Positions 51,327 through 61,393 of a DNA stretch of 64,000 nt are shown here, one piece after another. Below the pieces are notes generated by a model. It saw only the letters and a program-made list of their open reading frames with translations. It had not been told where the DNA came from and did no database searches. The stretch spans positions 1 through 64,000 of the forward strand of contig CALUNE010000012.1 in the NCBI GenBank assembly GCA_944321945.1. Direction: 5' to 3'. Every line of letters begins with the position of its first letter. The stretch's first letter is position 1. This DNA comes from an uncultured Alistipes sp. (GTDB taxonomy: Bacteria > Bacteroidota > Bacteroidia > Bacteroidales > Rikenellaceae). Both the position numbers and the translations under genes were made by a program.

Positions 51327-53771
51327 TTATTCGGGAATTACCGGGATCTCCATGCTCGCGGATTTTACACCCGGGGCCGAGACGGTGAATCGCACCGTGC
51401 CAGGCGTTCGACTCGACCGTACGATCGCTGTGGCTGCACCACTGAATAATTTCATCCGCGGCTCCTGGAACGACATCGTACAAGTCGGATCCCCGTTGGC
51501 CGTGGCCTCGAAGGTCCCCGCCCCCTCGACCCGGAACGTCACCATCCGCGTGTCGGCCGGAACCCGGTTACCGTTGCGGTCTTCAACCTCCACGGTCACA
51601 TACAGCAGGTCGTCGCCCGTCGCGGCAAGCCGTTGACGGTTGGGAGTCACGGCAAGGCGGTAGGCCTTCCCGGCCGTGCGGACAACTCGCTCCTCGACAG
51701 GCCGGTTCTCCGTATCGTAGGCCACCACGCGGATCTCTCCGGGTTGGTACTTCACATCGTTCCACATCAGCCGGTAAAGCTGCACGGGATCGCCCGACGA
51801 CGCCTTCTCGCAAACGCCCTGACTCTCGCCGTTGACAAAGAGTTCGGCCTTCGGGTAGGAGGTATAGACAAATACCGGCGTTGTCTCCCCCTCGCGTCCC
51901 GGCCAGGTCCAGTGGGGCAGCACATGGAGCGTCTCCTCGCGATCGTTCCACTGCGAACGGTAGAGCCAGTAGCGGTCCTTGGGCAGCCAGGCCAGGTCGA
52001 TGATCCCGAACAACGAGCTGTGGCTCGGCCAGGCATCGGTATCATAGGGCGAGGGCTCCCCGAGGTAGTCGAATCCCGTCCAGACAAACTGTCCGAGCAC
52101 CCACTCATGGTCATCATCGCGCGCGAAGTCGAGGTCCGGAGTATTGGACCACGAACAGGATTCGTTGTCGTAGCTCGACGACTGATGGTCGGGGTGCAGC
52201 ACCACGTTGTGCTCGGCGAACGTAACGGGGAAGTGGTAGACGCCGCGCGACGAGACCGTCGAGGCGGTCTCCGAGCCGAGGATCAGCCGCTGCGGAAGGC
52301 ATTCGTAGGCCTCGTCGTAGTATTGCGGTTTGTAGTTGAACCCCGGAATGTCGAGGGCTGCGGCGAATCCGTTGTCCAGTACGGCGTCGATCTGGTCCAT
52401 GCCGCAGGTGACCGGGCGCGTCGGGTCGAGGCGGCGCACCAGATCGCGCAGCATCACCAGCTCGTCCATCCCGTCAGGGCCCCACTGCGAGGGTACCTCG
52501 TTGCCGATCGACCACATGACCACCGAGGGTGCATTGCGGTAGGCGCGGACCATGTTCGTCATGTCGCGTTCGGCCCACTCCGCAAAGAAGCGTCCGTATC
52601 CGTTGGGCGATTTGGGACGGAAGCCCCAGTCGTCGAAGGGCTCGACCATCAGCATCATGCCCATCTCGTCGCACAGCTCGACCAGTTCGGGGGCCGGCAT
52701 GTTGTGGGCCGTGCGGATGGCGTTGGCGCCCATCTCCTTCAAGAGCTCGATCTGGTAGCGGAGCGCCGAACGGTTGACGGCAGCCCCTAGCGGCCCCAGG
52801 TCGTGGTGATTGCACACCCCCTTGAATTTGGTCGGACGCCCATTCAGGAAGAAGCCCTTCTCGGGAACATATTCTATCGTGCGGATGCCGAAGCGCGTTT
52901 CGTACTCGTCGAGCACCTCGCCGTTGCGTTCGATCCGCGTGCGGGCCGTGTATAGCGTCGGCGACTCGGGCGACCACAACTGCGGTTCGTTCACCAGAAA
53001 GTGCTGCGTGAAGCGCTGGCCGCGGTAGACATAGCGGTTGCGGGCCGTGGTGACCGTGTTGCCTGCGGCATCGAGGAGGTCGGAGACCAGGTCGACGCTC
53101 TGATGCTTCGCAAGCCCCTCGACCTCGATCTCCAGAGCGACGCTGGCGTAATCGTCGTGGACCGTAGGCGTGGTGATGCGGGTCCCCCAGACCGGAATAT
53201 GAACCTTGTTTGTGGAGATCAGATGCACGTTGCGGTAGAGACCCGCTCCGGGATACCAGCGCGAAGCCTTTTCGAAGTTTTCGAGCGACACTTCGATCCG
53301 GTTCTCACCGGGTACGGCCACCGGGGTGATGTCCACAAAGAACGAGTTGTAGCCATAGGGCCAGTAGGCCACCTCGCGGCCGTTCACCCGCACACGGGCA
53401 TTGCTCATTGCACCGTCGAAGAGCAGCACGTGGCTCCGGTCGGTGGTGTCGGGAATCGAGATTGTCCTGCGGTAGCAGCCTTTGCCGAGGAAGGGAAGAC
53501 CACCCGTGCGGCCGGTCTTGACCGTAGCGACCTGCTCGCCGTTCTGTTCGACGGCCACCTCCTGCAGGTCGTTGTCCCGCGAGAAGGGACCGTAGATGGC
53601 CCAGTCGTGCGGAATCCGGACCATTTGCCATTGTGAATCGGCGGTCGCCTCTCCCCGGGAGAACTCCCATCCTTCGTTGAGAGTCACAACCGACCTCGGA
53701 GAGGCGGCGTGACAGGCCGCGACCCCCGAAAGGACCATGGCCGTACACAGGAATAAGATACGCTTCATCAT
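51327..53771 (-). CDS. GH2 beta-galactosidase, exported
   Basis: The 814-residue enzyme has a signal peptide (about 1-22), a GH2 sugar-binding domain (about 28-190), an immunoglobulin-like domain (about 195-298), the TIM barrel (about 300-590) with acid/base Glu425 in WSIGNEVPS and nucleophile Glu501 in ILGSETAS, and C-terminal DUF4982 and Ig-like domains. Together with the GH53 endo-galactanase it would remove galactose from galacto-oligosaccharides. Its start overlaps the GH53 stop by four bases. Confidence 0.92.
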   Translation of the reverse strand: MMKRILFLCTAMVLSGVAACHAASPRSVVTLNEGWEFSRGEATADSQWQMVRIPHDWAIYGPFSRDNDLQEVAVEQNGEQVATVKTGRTGGLPFLGKGCYRRTISIPDTTDRSHVLLFDGAMSNARVRVNGREVAYWPYGYNSFFVDITPVAVPGENRIEVSLENFEKASRWYPGAGLYRNVHLISTNKVHIPVWGTRITTPTVHDDYASVALEIEVEGLAKHQSVDLVSDLLDAAGNTVTTARNRYVYRGQRFTQHFLVNEPQLWSPESPTLYTARTRIERNGEVLDEYETRFGIRTIEYVPEKGFFLNGRPTKFKGVCNHHDLGPLGAAVNRSALRYQIELLKEMGANAIRTAHNMPAPELVELCDEMGMMLMVEPFDDWGFRPKSPNGYGRFFAEWAERDMTNMVRAYRNAPSVVMWSIGNEVPSQWGPDGMDELVMLRDLVRRLDPTRPVTCGMDQIDAVLDNGFAAALDIPGFNYKPQYYDEAYECLPQRLILGSETASTVSSRGVYHFPVTFAEHNVVLHPDHQSSSYDNESCSWSNTPDLDFARDDDHEWVLGQFVWTGFDYLGEPSPYDTDAWPSHSSLFGIIDLAWLPKDRYWLYRSQWNDREETLHVLPHWTWPGREGETTPVFVYTSYPKAELFVNGESQGVCEKASSGDPVQLYRLMWNDVKYQPGEIRVVAYDTENRPVEERVVRTAGKAYRLAVTPNRQRLAATGDDLLYVTVEVEDRNGNRVPADTRMVTFRVEGAGTFEATANGDPTCTMSFQEPRMKLFSGAATAIVRSSRTPGTVRFTVSAPGVKSASMEIPVIPE

Positions 53772-54832
53772 TGTTTCTGGGTTTTGAAGGCGTCGAGCGC
53801 CGAAGTCGGCGCACCGTTGTCAAAACAGCCCATATTATACCCTCCGTTGTAGCCGTTCGGTGCTTCGGGCTCCCAGTAGAAGATTCCCTCGACGTCGGCC
53901 GTCATCATCTTCTCGATGAGCTGCCGGCACGCCTCGGCCTGGTCATAGGGCATACCGATTTCGCAGATCATGACCGGCTTGCCGTAGGTCTCCCGCAGGT
54001 GCTCGATGTTGGCCAGACAGTCGTCGGCGACCTTTTCCCAGCCGCCCGTTTCCCCGGCCTGCTCCGCCCAGTAGGGATAGACCGACATGCCGATCATGTC
54101 GTAGCGCCCGCCGTAGTTCTCCAGAATGCCGAACATCCGGTTGTAACGCCACTGGTCGTTGCCGCCGTCGAGATGCACGATTACCTTCGCGTCGGGGCAA
54201 ACCTCCTTGACGGCGTCGTATCCGGCGTTGTTCAGCGCCACGAGTTGTTCGGGGGTCTCGACCGAACCCATCGGGAGCAGCATGCCCGGCGTCGTTTCGT
54301 TGCCGATCTGCACCCACTCGGGGGTGACGCCGACGGCCGAGAGGGCCTTCAGCGTCGTGGAGACATGGGCGGCGACGGCCTCGCAGAGCTCTTCGAGCGC
54401 GAAACTGCTCCATGCGGCGGGAATCTGCTGGTTGCCGGGATCGGCCCAGGTGTCGGAGAGGTGGAAGTCGATCATCGTGCGCAGTCCCAGCCGTTCGGCG
54501 CGGCGGGCCTTCACCACCACGTCGTCCACGCCGCACCAGCCTTCGGCCGGATCGACCCACACGCGCAGACGGATGGCGTTGACGCCGCAGCAGTCGCGCA
54601 GCAACTGCATACACTCCATCTCCTCGCGGTTCTCGCCCGGGGTGTAGAATTTCAGCCCTTCGGACTCCATCTGCGTCAGCCAACTCACGTCGGCACCGCG
54701 GGCAAAGCCGGTCTCTTTTTCGGGAACGATGATCTCCTCCTGGCGCGGATTGGTCACGGGACCCTCTTCCGTGCAGGATGCGCCCAGCAGTGCCGAGCAA
54801 AACAGAATGGATGCTATGGTTGTCATTTTCAT
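53768..54832 (-). CDS. GH53 endo-beta-1,4-galactanase, lipoprotein
   Basis: The 354-residue lipoprotein (Cys20 in LLGASC) has the GH53 pattern: FARGADVSWLTQMESEG, LRDCCGVNAIRLRVWVDP, DFHLSDTWADPGNQ, acid/base Glu179 in WVQIGNET and nucleophile Glu291 in VMICEIGMP. It cuts the beta-1,4-galactan side chains of pectin or arabinogalactan I at the surface. It is 11 bases after the SusE-like gene. Confidence 0.94.
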   Translation of the reverse strand: MKMTTIASILFCSALLGASCTEEGPVTNPRQEEIIVPEKETGFARGADVSWLTQMESEGLKFYTPGENREEMECMQLLRDCCGVNAIRLRVWVDPAEGWCGVDDVVVKARRAERLGLRTMIDFHLSDTWADPGNQQIPAAWSSFALEELCEAVAAHVSTTLKALSAVGVTPEWVQIGNETTPGMLLPMGSVETPEQLVALNNAGYDAVKEVCPDAKVIVHLDGGNDQWRYNRMFGILENYGGRYDMIGMSVYPYWAEQAGETGGWEKVADDCLANIEHLRETYGKPVMICEIGMPYDQAEACRQLIEKMMTADVEGIFYWEPEAPNGYNGGYNMGCFDNGAPTSALDAFKTQKQ

Positions 54833-54843
54833 GGGTTATGCGA

Positions 54844-56559
54844 TTATTTGAGCGTATAGGTATAGGTCTGTTTCCCGAGGTCGACGGTCAGCAGGTAGGT
54901 CTGGCCGATCTCCAGGTCGTTGTCGCCGTCGAAGCCGTTCGTGGCATCCGAGTGTCCCAGAAGCAGCGTTCCGCTGCCGCCTCCGAAGAAGAGTCCCCAG
55001 TCGTGGTTGATCAGCACCTTCACGCCCCACGGGGTCTCCTTCTCCTTGACAAACTCCCCGACGAAGACCTCGGGATTCTCTTCGGATTGTGTCATTTCGT
55101 GCTCCGACCAGTCGTCGTTCAGTCCGGTGAAGGTCACCGATTCGACGGCCGTCAGGGTATAGGTCAGGTTCTTCATGCTGAAATCCATGACATAGAGACC
55201 TGCCTCGGGAGCCGGAATGTTTGCGTCGGATTCGGCCAGCATCAGCGTGCCCGAGAGCCCGGTCGAGCCGGCTCCGGCGTGGTAGGCGGGATCCCACTCC
55301 TGGGCGGGATAGACCCGGTAGCCCCATTCGGAGTCGATCCAGTGCGCTCCGCCGTAGCTCAGCGACGGTTCGTCGTAGAGCGTCAGATACTCGTCAGGAA
55401 CGCTGCCCCAGGTGACGAGTCCCGAGAAGTAAAGTAGGGTGGCTATTTCGGGCTCCTCGGCCGCCTCGCCGGTTGTGAGCGTCCAGCATTGTGGGTCGGA
55501 GAGGTCGAGGATAAGGGTGCTTTCGCCGGCCGGAACATCGACGCTGATCGTTGACCCCGTTTCACCGAACTGCAGGTTGTCGCTCGCACCGCTGAAGGCC
55601 ACGCTCTGTGCAATGGCGGGCCCCATGTCGGTCGTTTCACGGTTGTAGAGGCTGCCGGCTCCCGAGATCGTGATGCTGGCGGTCGTTGCGGCCGAAAGGT
55701 TGACGGGAAGCGTCCACTGCAGGGTCTTGCGGTTGAACTCCATCTCGCCCGAGAGATCGCCCGCAACGGTCAGATTGCCGATGTGGAGTCCGCTCCACCA
55801 TCCTTCGACCGTATTGAGGGTCGTGTAGTAGCATCCTGCAGGTTCCGGGAACCAGAAATTCCAGTGGCTGTCATCCGACGAAGCGTAGAAGGTCTTGCCG
55901 TCCTCGCCGAGGTTGCCCCACACCACGTTGTTCGCCTCGCGGAACCACCAGTTCTCCCATCCGGCGACGCCCATGAAGCCCGTATAGATGCCGTTCTCCT
56001 CGGGCGATGCCAGACGCATCGAGGTCTCACCCCAGTTGCTGTCCAGCACGGTGCCGAGCACCAGGCTGATGCGGTAGATCTGCACGTTGACCTCCAAAAC
56101 ATTGGAGTAGGTCGGGTCGATGTTGGCGCCCAGCACCGAACGGATTCGGATATAGAGGGGTGCCATCCGGTCGGCTTCGTATCCCAGCCGACCGAGCAGG
56201 GCGTTCAGATCGTCGTTGAGGAACTGGTACGAACGGGCCTCCTTGTCGAGTGTGATTTCGAGCTTGTTGACAAACTCGGCGTCGCTCGCCAGCTCGATGA
56301 TCTGTTCGACATAGTTTACGGGGGCCTGCAGTTGCGGGTCGCTCAGCGAGATCTGTCCGTCACCGCTCCAGTAGAGGGTCAGAACAAGGGCATCCGGGGT
56401 GTCGGGACTCAGCGTGATGTCGTGCGATCCACCGCCGAGTGAGATGTCGTCCGTCGGTTCGATGTAGACCGGGTCGATGTCGCTTGCGCAGGAGGCAACT
56501 CCCAAAAGCGCGGCGCAGAGCAGACTCCGGCAGAGGATGGATTGAAATATGTTTTTCAT
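54844..56559 (-). CDS. SusE/SusF-like surface glycan-binding lipoprotein
   Basis: The 571-residue lipoprotein (signal ending LLGVASC) begins with the SusE N-terminal Ig-like domain (about 38-150; LTLYWSGDGQISLSDP, YVEQIIELASDAEFVNK). Several beta-rich modules follow, of which the last two resemble the repeated SusF/SusE binding domains (YVMDFSMKNLTYTL and LLTVDLGKQTYTY). It binds galactan at the surface and aids SusC/SusD. Its position between SusD and the hydrolases is the usual one. Confidence 0.85.
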   Translation of the reverse strand: MKNIFQSILCRSLLCAALLGVASCASDIDPVYIEPTDDISLGGGSHDITLSPDTPDALVLTLYWSGDGQISLSDPQLQAPVNYVEQIIELASDAEFVNKLEITLDKEARSYQFLNDDLNALLGRLGYEADRMAPLYIRIRSVLGANIDPTYSNVLEVNVQIYRISLVLGTVLDSNWGETSMRLASPEENGIYTGFMGVAGWENWWFREANNVVWGNLGEDGKTFYASSDDSHWNFWFPEPAGCYYTTLNTVEGWWSGLHIGNLTVAGDLSGEMEFNRKTLQWTLPVNLSAATTASITISGAGSLYNRETTDMGPAIAQSVAFSGASDNLQFGETGSTISVDVPAGESTLILDLSDPQCWTLTTGEAAEEPEIATLLYFSGLVTWGSVPDEYLTLYDEPSLSYGGAHWIDSEWGYRVYPAQEWDPAYHAGAGSTGLSGTLMLAESDANIPAPEAGLYVMDFSMKNLTYTLTAVESVTFTGLNDDWSEHEMTQSEENPEVFVGEFVKEKETPWGVKVLINHDWGLFFGGGSGTLLLGHSDATNGFDGDNDLEIGQTYLLTVDLGKQTYTYTLK

Positions 56560-56568
56560 GGTTCGGTT

Positions 56569-58182
56569 CTAGTAAAGCGGGTTCGAAAGGTTGGGATTGG
56601 CCGTAAGATCCGTGTCGGGGATCGGGTAGATGTTGTAGCGGGCGTTGACCGCGCGTCCGTCCAGCACGCCGCCCTTCCACTGCCAGAGGTAGCTGTCCGT
56701 CGTGAAGCGGTCGAAGCGGATCAGGTCGGTGCGGCGCACCGATTCGAGATAGAGCTCGCGGCCCCGTTCATCAAGCAGGAAGTCGAGTGTCAGGTCGGCA
56801 TCGGCGATTTTGCCGCTCTCGTCCTGCCGGTAGGCGCGCAGCCGCACCTGGTTGACCAGATCGAGCGCTTCGCTGCGCGACAGTCCCGCACCGCCGCGAA
56901 GACAAGCCTCGGCTGCCATCAGATAGACGTCGGCCAGGCGGAACAGCGGGTAGTCGGTCGAACAGCCCGTGGCTGCAGAGTTCGAAGCCGCCTCGCCTTC
57001 GTCGGTCAAGTTGGTGAATTTCTCGAAGAAGTAGCCTTCGGCCTGGTTGTCGATAGCTCCCGTGAAGTATTGGGCCTGTCCGTCGGTGTAGAACATCGCG
57101 CGGCTGTCGGCTGTCGCTGCCACGTCGCCGAACTTCCCGACGATTTCGCCCCGCGCCCGGAACATGCCCCAACCGTTGGAAAGCCCGTATTTTGCGGGAT
57201 CCTGCGAGCTGGAGTTTCCGCACGACCCGCAGACGAGGTAGGTGCCCCCGCCCCACGTGACGGAGGTGGTGGCGTCGCATACCATGGCAAAGAGAATCTC
57301 GTGGGTCCGCTTGTGGTTGTCGGCATTGAAGAGCTTCGCATAGTCCGGCTCCAGGAAGAAGGACGGATTGCCGATGATCTCTTGGCAGGCTGAGATGCAC
57401 TTCGTGTAGTATTGCACGTCGACGCTCCCGCGGTAGACGGCGCTGTTGAGGTAGAGGCGTGCCAGAAGCGCCCAGGCAACGGGTTTGCCGGCCCGGCCGT
57501 ATTCGTTCGTGTCGGGGAGAGCCTGTCCCGAGGCGTCGTCGACAAGGGTGGTCAGCTCCGACTCGATGAAGTCGAACAGCCCGGGACCGTCGAACGCTTC
57601 GGGAATGTAGCCGCTGACAGGGGTATTTTCATCGACCTTGGGGCCCTGGCGGTAGAGGTCGAGCACCATCCAGTAGCTCAGGGCGCGCATGAAACGTGCC
57701 TCGGCGCGGTAGGTGCGGATCTCGGACTGCTCCGAGGCCTCGAAACGGGCGATCTCGCTCTCCGTGCAGTGGCGCAGGAACTCGTTGCAGAGCGAAATGT
57801 TGAAGTAGAGCCAGTAGTAGGAGTCCGAAACCCACGAATCCTTCTCGCTCCAACTCATGTAGGTCAGATCCGAGAGGTTGTTGCCCGAGAGCCACGTGTT
57901 GGCCACTTCGTCCGTGGCGGCCTCCTGCAGGTTGAAGTAGCCGCGCGAGAAATCCTGCCCGTTGATCGTCGTCAGGTCGCCGTCGGCTCCGCCCTGACCC
58001 TGCCCGGCAAGGACGTATGAGGCGTAGATCTTCGCCAGGACCATCCGGTAGTTCGAGGCTTGTGCGTAGACCTCCGAGGAGGTGGTTTCGGTCGTGGGCA
58101 TCTGGTCGAGGTCGCCGACACACGATGCGGTCAGCAGCCCCAGCCCGAAAAGTGCAGTATATAGAATGGTTCGAATTTTCAT
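56569..58182 (-). CDS. SusD-like glycan-binding lipoprotein (galactan locus)
   Basis: The 537-residue lipoprotein (signal ending LLTASC) has the RagB/SusD architecture: TSSEVYAQASNYRMVLAKIY, AEARFMRALSYWMVLDLY, GRAGKPVAWALLARLYLNS, PLFRLADVYLMAAEACLRGG and a typical end (ERGRELYLESVRRTDLIRFD, NPNLSNPLY). It is 10 bases from the SusC stop and is its partner. Confidence 0.95.
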   Translation of the reverse strand: MKIRTILYTALFGLGLLTASCVGDLDQMPTTETTSSEVYAQASNYRMVLAKIYASYVLAGQGQGGADGDLTTINGQDFSRGYFNLQEAATDEVANTWLSGNNLSDLTYMSWSEKDSWVSDSYYWLYFNISLCNEFLRHCTESEIARFEASEQSEIRTYRAEARFMRALSYWMVLDLYRQGPKVDENTPVSGYIPEAFDGPGLFDFIESELTTLVDDASGQALPDTNEYGRAGKPVAWALLARLYLNSAVYRGSVDVQYYTKCISACQEIIGNPSFFLEPDYAKLFNADNHKRTHEILFAMVCDATTSVTWGGGTYLVCGSCGNSSSQDPAKYGLSNGWGMFRARGEIVGKFGDVAATADSRAMFYTDGQAQYFTGAIDNQAEGYFFEKFTNLTDEGEAASNSAATGCSTDYPLFRLADVYLMAAEACLRGGAGLSRSEALDLVNQVRLRAYRQDESGKIADADLTLDFLLDERGRELYLESVRRTDLIRFDRFTTDSYLWQWKGGVLDGRAVNARYNIYPIPDTDLTANPNLSNPLY

Positions 58183-58192
58183 GGTTGTAGGT

Positions 58193-61100
58193 TTAGAAGT
58201 TGAGACCGATTGTCAGCGAATAGATGCGCGGACGGGGATAGATCGAGGAGTCGACGCCGTTGGCCGTTTCGGGATCGACGCCCGTATATTTCGTAATCGT
58301 AAAGACGTTCTGCACCATGGCCGAGACCTGCAGGTTGAGATGCTTGCACACCTTTCCGAAATCGTAGGTCAACTGCAGGTTGTCCATCTTCAGGAACGAG
58401 GCGTTCTCCAGGTAGTAGTCGCTTAGATACTGGCGCTTGGTGAAGCGCGTGTCGAGGAAGCTGCGGCTGAGGTTGTTCAGCTGGTAGTCGTTGTAGCTCA
58501 TCGTCTCCCAGGCTCCCGTGTTCATCGCCATGCCGTTGAAGATGTATCCGCCGAGGTTGGCGCGCAGCGAGGTCGAGAGGGTCCAGTTGCGGTACCGAAC
58601 CGAGGTCGAGAATCCGAGGATCCAGTCCGGGGCCGGCGAGTGGCAGTGGTAGCGGTCGTTGGTCGTGATCTCCCCGTCGCCGTCCAGATCGGCGTACATG
58701 CCCTCGATCGGGCGTCCCGTCTCGGGGTCATAGAGCTGCTTGTAGAGGTAGAACGAGTAGGGGGCGTAGTTCGTCGAGAAGACCTGCATCTGGTAGGCAT
58801 CGATCCACGGTCCGACCTCCGTGTCGGGGCTCGGAGCCCCGGGCGTCAAGGTGAGGTTGCGGATCCGCACCTGCTGCCAGGCGGCGTTGGTGCTGGCCGT
58901 CCAGCTCCAGTCCTTCGTGTTGAGGATATGAGCCGTGACGGAGAGCTCGACACCCTGGGAGTCGACGTTGCCCACGTTTTCGAGCATCAGTTTGTCGAAG
59001 TTCGTACCTGCGGGAACGGGCACCGTCGCCAGGAGGTTCTCGGTCTTGCGCGTGTAGTAATCCGCCGAGAAGGTGATCCGGTTGTCGAGCAGTGCCAGAT
59101 CGAGGCCGTAGTTCCACGCCTTGGTCGTCTCCCACTTCAGCTCGGGGTTGTAGGCCTCGGGGCGGTAGGTATAGACGGGGTTTCCGCCGAACTGGTACTG
59201 CGCACCGTCGAGTCCCGGCGTGTAGACGGGAATGTAGCCGTAGTTCGTGATGCCGTCCTGCTGACCCGTCACGCCGTACGAAACGCGGAGCTTCAGGTCG
59301 TTGACCACCCGGCGCAGCGGTGCGAAGAACTCCTCCTGCGAGATGCGCCAGGCAAGGGCTACGGAGGGGAAGGTACCCCAGCGATTATCCTTCGAGAAGC
59401 GCGATGAACCGTCGCGGCGCATGGTGACCGTCAGCAGGTAGCGGTCCATCAGGGTGTAGTTCAGACGTCCGTAGTAGGAGATCAGGGCGTGCCGCTGGTC
59501 GGTGGCCGCCGTCGAGGATTGTTGTACGCCGTCGACGTTGAGTTCGGCGTAGAACGGCGTCGTGTACTTCCAGAACTGGTAGTCGTAACCGACCGTCAGG
59601 TCGATGTTCGAACGGATGGCCTCGATGTCGCGGTTGTAGTTGGCATAGAGGGTCAGCAGCCGGTTGTAGTTACGCTGCGGACCGTAGTTGTAGTTGCGAC
59701 CGCCGGTCGTATAGTAGGCGTAGGCCTCCTTCGGTACGTAGATGTGCCCCTCGCCCTGCGACCAGTCGTAACCGCCGGTGGCATGGAGCCGCAGCCCCTT
59801 GACCCAACGGACGTTCCAGTCGATGTCGACGTTTCCGACCACGCGGTAGACATCCGACGTGGATTCGTATTGATTCAACCGTCCTACGGCGTTGGCCAGG
59901 GCGCCCGTGACGGGTGCGCCGTTGTTGTCGACCGCCTCGGTGTAGCCGCCGAAGGCGTCGCTGCCCGAATAGACGGGGATCGTCGGGTTGAGCGTCGCAC
60001 CGCCCCAGATGGCCGAGGTGTCGGCAAAACGGTTCTTGGAGTAGGCCCCTTTCAGACTGATGTTGAACCGGAGATCGTTCTGGAAAAAGGTCGGGCTGAG
60101 GTTCAGGTTGCCCGTGAATCGGCGGGCGTTGTCGGTCTTGAGGATACCGTCCTGATAATAAGCCCCGGCCGAGACGCGGAAGGGCAGCCACTTGGCCGCG
60201 CGTCCCGACAGGCTGAGGTTGTTGTCCGTGCCGAAGGCCAGCTGGTAGATCTCGTCGTTCCAGTTGGTGCGGGCCGTTCCCAGCAGCGATTTCTGACGGT
60301 CGGTGCCGTACTGGTTCACGATGGAGATGAATTCGTCGGTCGAGAGCATGTCGGCCGTGTGGGTCTTCGTGGAGAGGGAGTTCGTCGTCTGGAACGAGAG
60401 CTTCAGGCCGTCGCCCGAGCCCTTCTTCGTCGTGATGATGATGACGCCGTTCGAGGCGCGCGATCCGTAGATGGCCGTCGACGAGGCATCCTTCAGCACC
60501 GTCATGCTCTCGATGTCATTGGGGTTAATCAGACTCAGGAAGTTGCCGCTTCCGGAGACCGAACCGCCCACTTCCATCGGCACACCGTCCAACACGATGA
60601 GCGGGTCGTTCGAGGCGTTGAGCGAAGCCCCGCCGCGGATGCGGATGGTCGATCCGGCCGTCGGCGAACCGCCTCCGTTGACGATCTGCACACCGGCGAT
60701 CTTTCCGTTGACCAGTGCCTCGGGCGAGGAGATCATACCTTTGTTGAAATCCTTCTCGCCGACCGAGGCCACCGAACCGGTCAGGTCATTCTTTTTGCGG
60801 ACGCCGTAGCCGATGACCACGATTTCCTCGACACTCTGGGCGTCGGTGCGGAGCGTAATGTCCATGACATCGGCGGTGATGTCGACCGTCTGCGTGACAT
60901 ATCCAACATAGGAGACGATCAGTTGTGCTACAGTCGTCGGGACGTTCAGTTGATACGCGCCGTTTAGATCTGTTGCGGTTCCCACGGTGGTGCCGACCAC
61001 CTGGACCGTAGCGCCGATGAGCGGCATCCCGGAGTCGTCGGAGACGGTGCCCGAGATCTTTCTCGTGTTTTGGGTAAATGCGTCTGTCGGGCAGAGCAGC

Positions 61101-61231
61101 ATTGCTGCAAGCAGGATCCACATGCAGCGCCACAGGATTTGCACCTTCCCGACCTTTTGCCGTCGGGTCGGAACGGGTGAGTGCGATGCCATCGAATGGG
61201 GCATCCATGCGATGAGTTTAGGTTCAGTCAT
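58193..61231 (-). CDS. SusC-like TonB-dependent transporter (galactan locus)
   Basis: The 1012-residue transporter has a delayed signal segment (ILWRCMWILLAAMLLC, about 32-47) after a polar stretch, so the true start may be one of the inner ATGs (61204 or 61192). A carboxypeptidase-regulatory-like domain follows (about 57-140; ISGTVSDDSGMPLIGATVQV), then the plug (GSVASVGEKDFNKGM, DPLIVLDGVPMEVGG) and the barrel ending IYSLTIGLNF. It lacks an STN domain, in keeping with control by the hybrid two-component protein instead of FecR. It imports galacto-oligosaccharides. Confidence 0.95.
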   Translation of the reverse strand: MTEPKLIAWMPHSMASHSPVPTRRQKVGKVQILWRCMWILLAAMLLCPTDAFTQNTRKISGTVSDDSGMPLIGATVQVVGTTVGTATDLNGAYQLNVPTTVAQLIVSYVGYVTQTVDITADVMDITLRTDAQSVEEIVVIGYGVRKKNDLTGSVASVGEKDFNKGMISSPEALVNGKIAGVQIVNGGGSPTAGSTIRIRGGASLNASNDPLIVLDGVPMEVGGSVSGSGNFLSLINPNDIESMTVLKDASSTAIYGSRASNGVIIITTKKGSGDGLKLSFQTTNSLSTKTHTADMLSTDEFISIVNQYGTDRQKSLLGTARTNWNDEIYQLAFGTDNNLSLSGRAAKWLPFRVSAGAYYQDGILKTDNARRFTGNLNLSPTFFQNDLRFNISLKGAYSKNRFADTSAIWGGATLNPTIPVYSGSDAFGGYTEAVDNNGAPVTGALANAVGRLNQYESTSDVYRVVGNVDIDWNVRWVKGLRLHATGGYDWSQGEGHIYVPKEAYAYYTTGGRNYNYGPQRNYNRLLTLYANYNRDIEAIRSNIDLTVGYDYQFWKYTTPFYAELNVDGVQQSSTAATDQRHALISYYGRLNYTLMDRYLLTVTMRRDGSSRFSKDNRWGTFPSVALAWRISQEEFFAPLRRVVNDLKLRVSYGVTGQQDGITNYGYIPVYTPGLDGAQYQFGGNPVYTYRPEAYNPELKWETTKAWNYGLDLALLDNRITFSADYYTRKTENLLATVPVPAGTNFDKLMLENVGNVDSQGVELSVTAHILNTKDWSWTASTNAAWQQVRIRNLTLTPGAPSPDTEVGPWIDAYQMQVFSTNYAPYSFYLYKQLYDPETGRPIEGMYADLDGDGEITTNDRYHCHSPAPDWILGFSTSVRYRNWTLSTSLRANLGGYIFNGMAMNTGAWETMSYNDYQLNNLSRSFLDTRFTKRQYLSDYYLENASFLKMDNLQLTYDFGKVCKHLNLQVSAMVQNVFTITKYTGVDPETANGVDSSIYPRPRIYSLTIGLNF

Positions 61232-61298
61232 ACTTCGTGACTTTTCGGTTGGTTAGTGAATAGGTTGGACGGGCCGGAGGTCATCCCGGCCGTCATCA

Positions 61299-61306
61299 CA
61301 AAATTA
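61299..61306 (-). promoter_or_regulatory. Promoter -7 box of the galactan operon
   Basis: TAATTTTG on the minus strand, 67 bases before the start; the -33 element is poor, as expected for a promoter that needs the HTCS activator. Confidence 0.55.
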
Positions 61307-61393
61307 CCGAACCCGAACGAGCCCGTCTCGCACAAAAAAGACAAATCATGCAACATATGGGACGTCGATCCGCATGTGTGTCTGTGCAAGGGG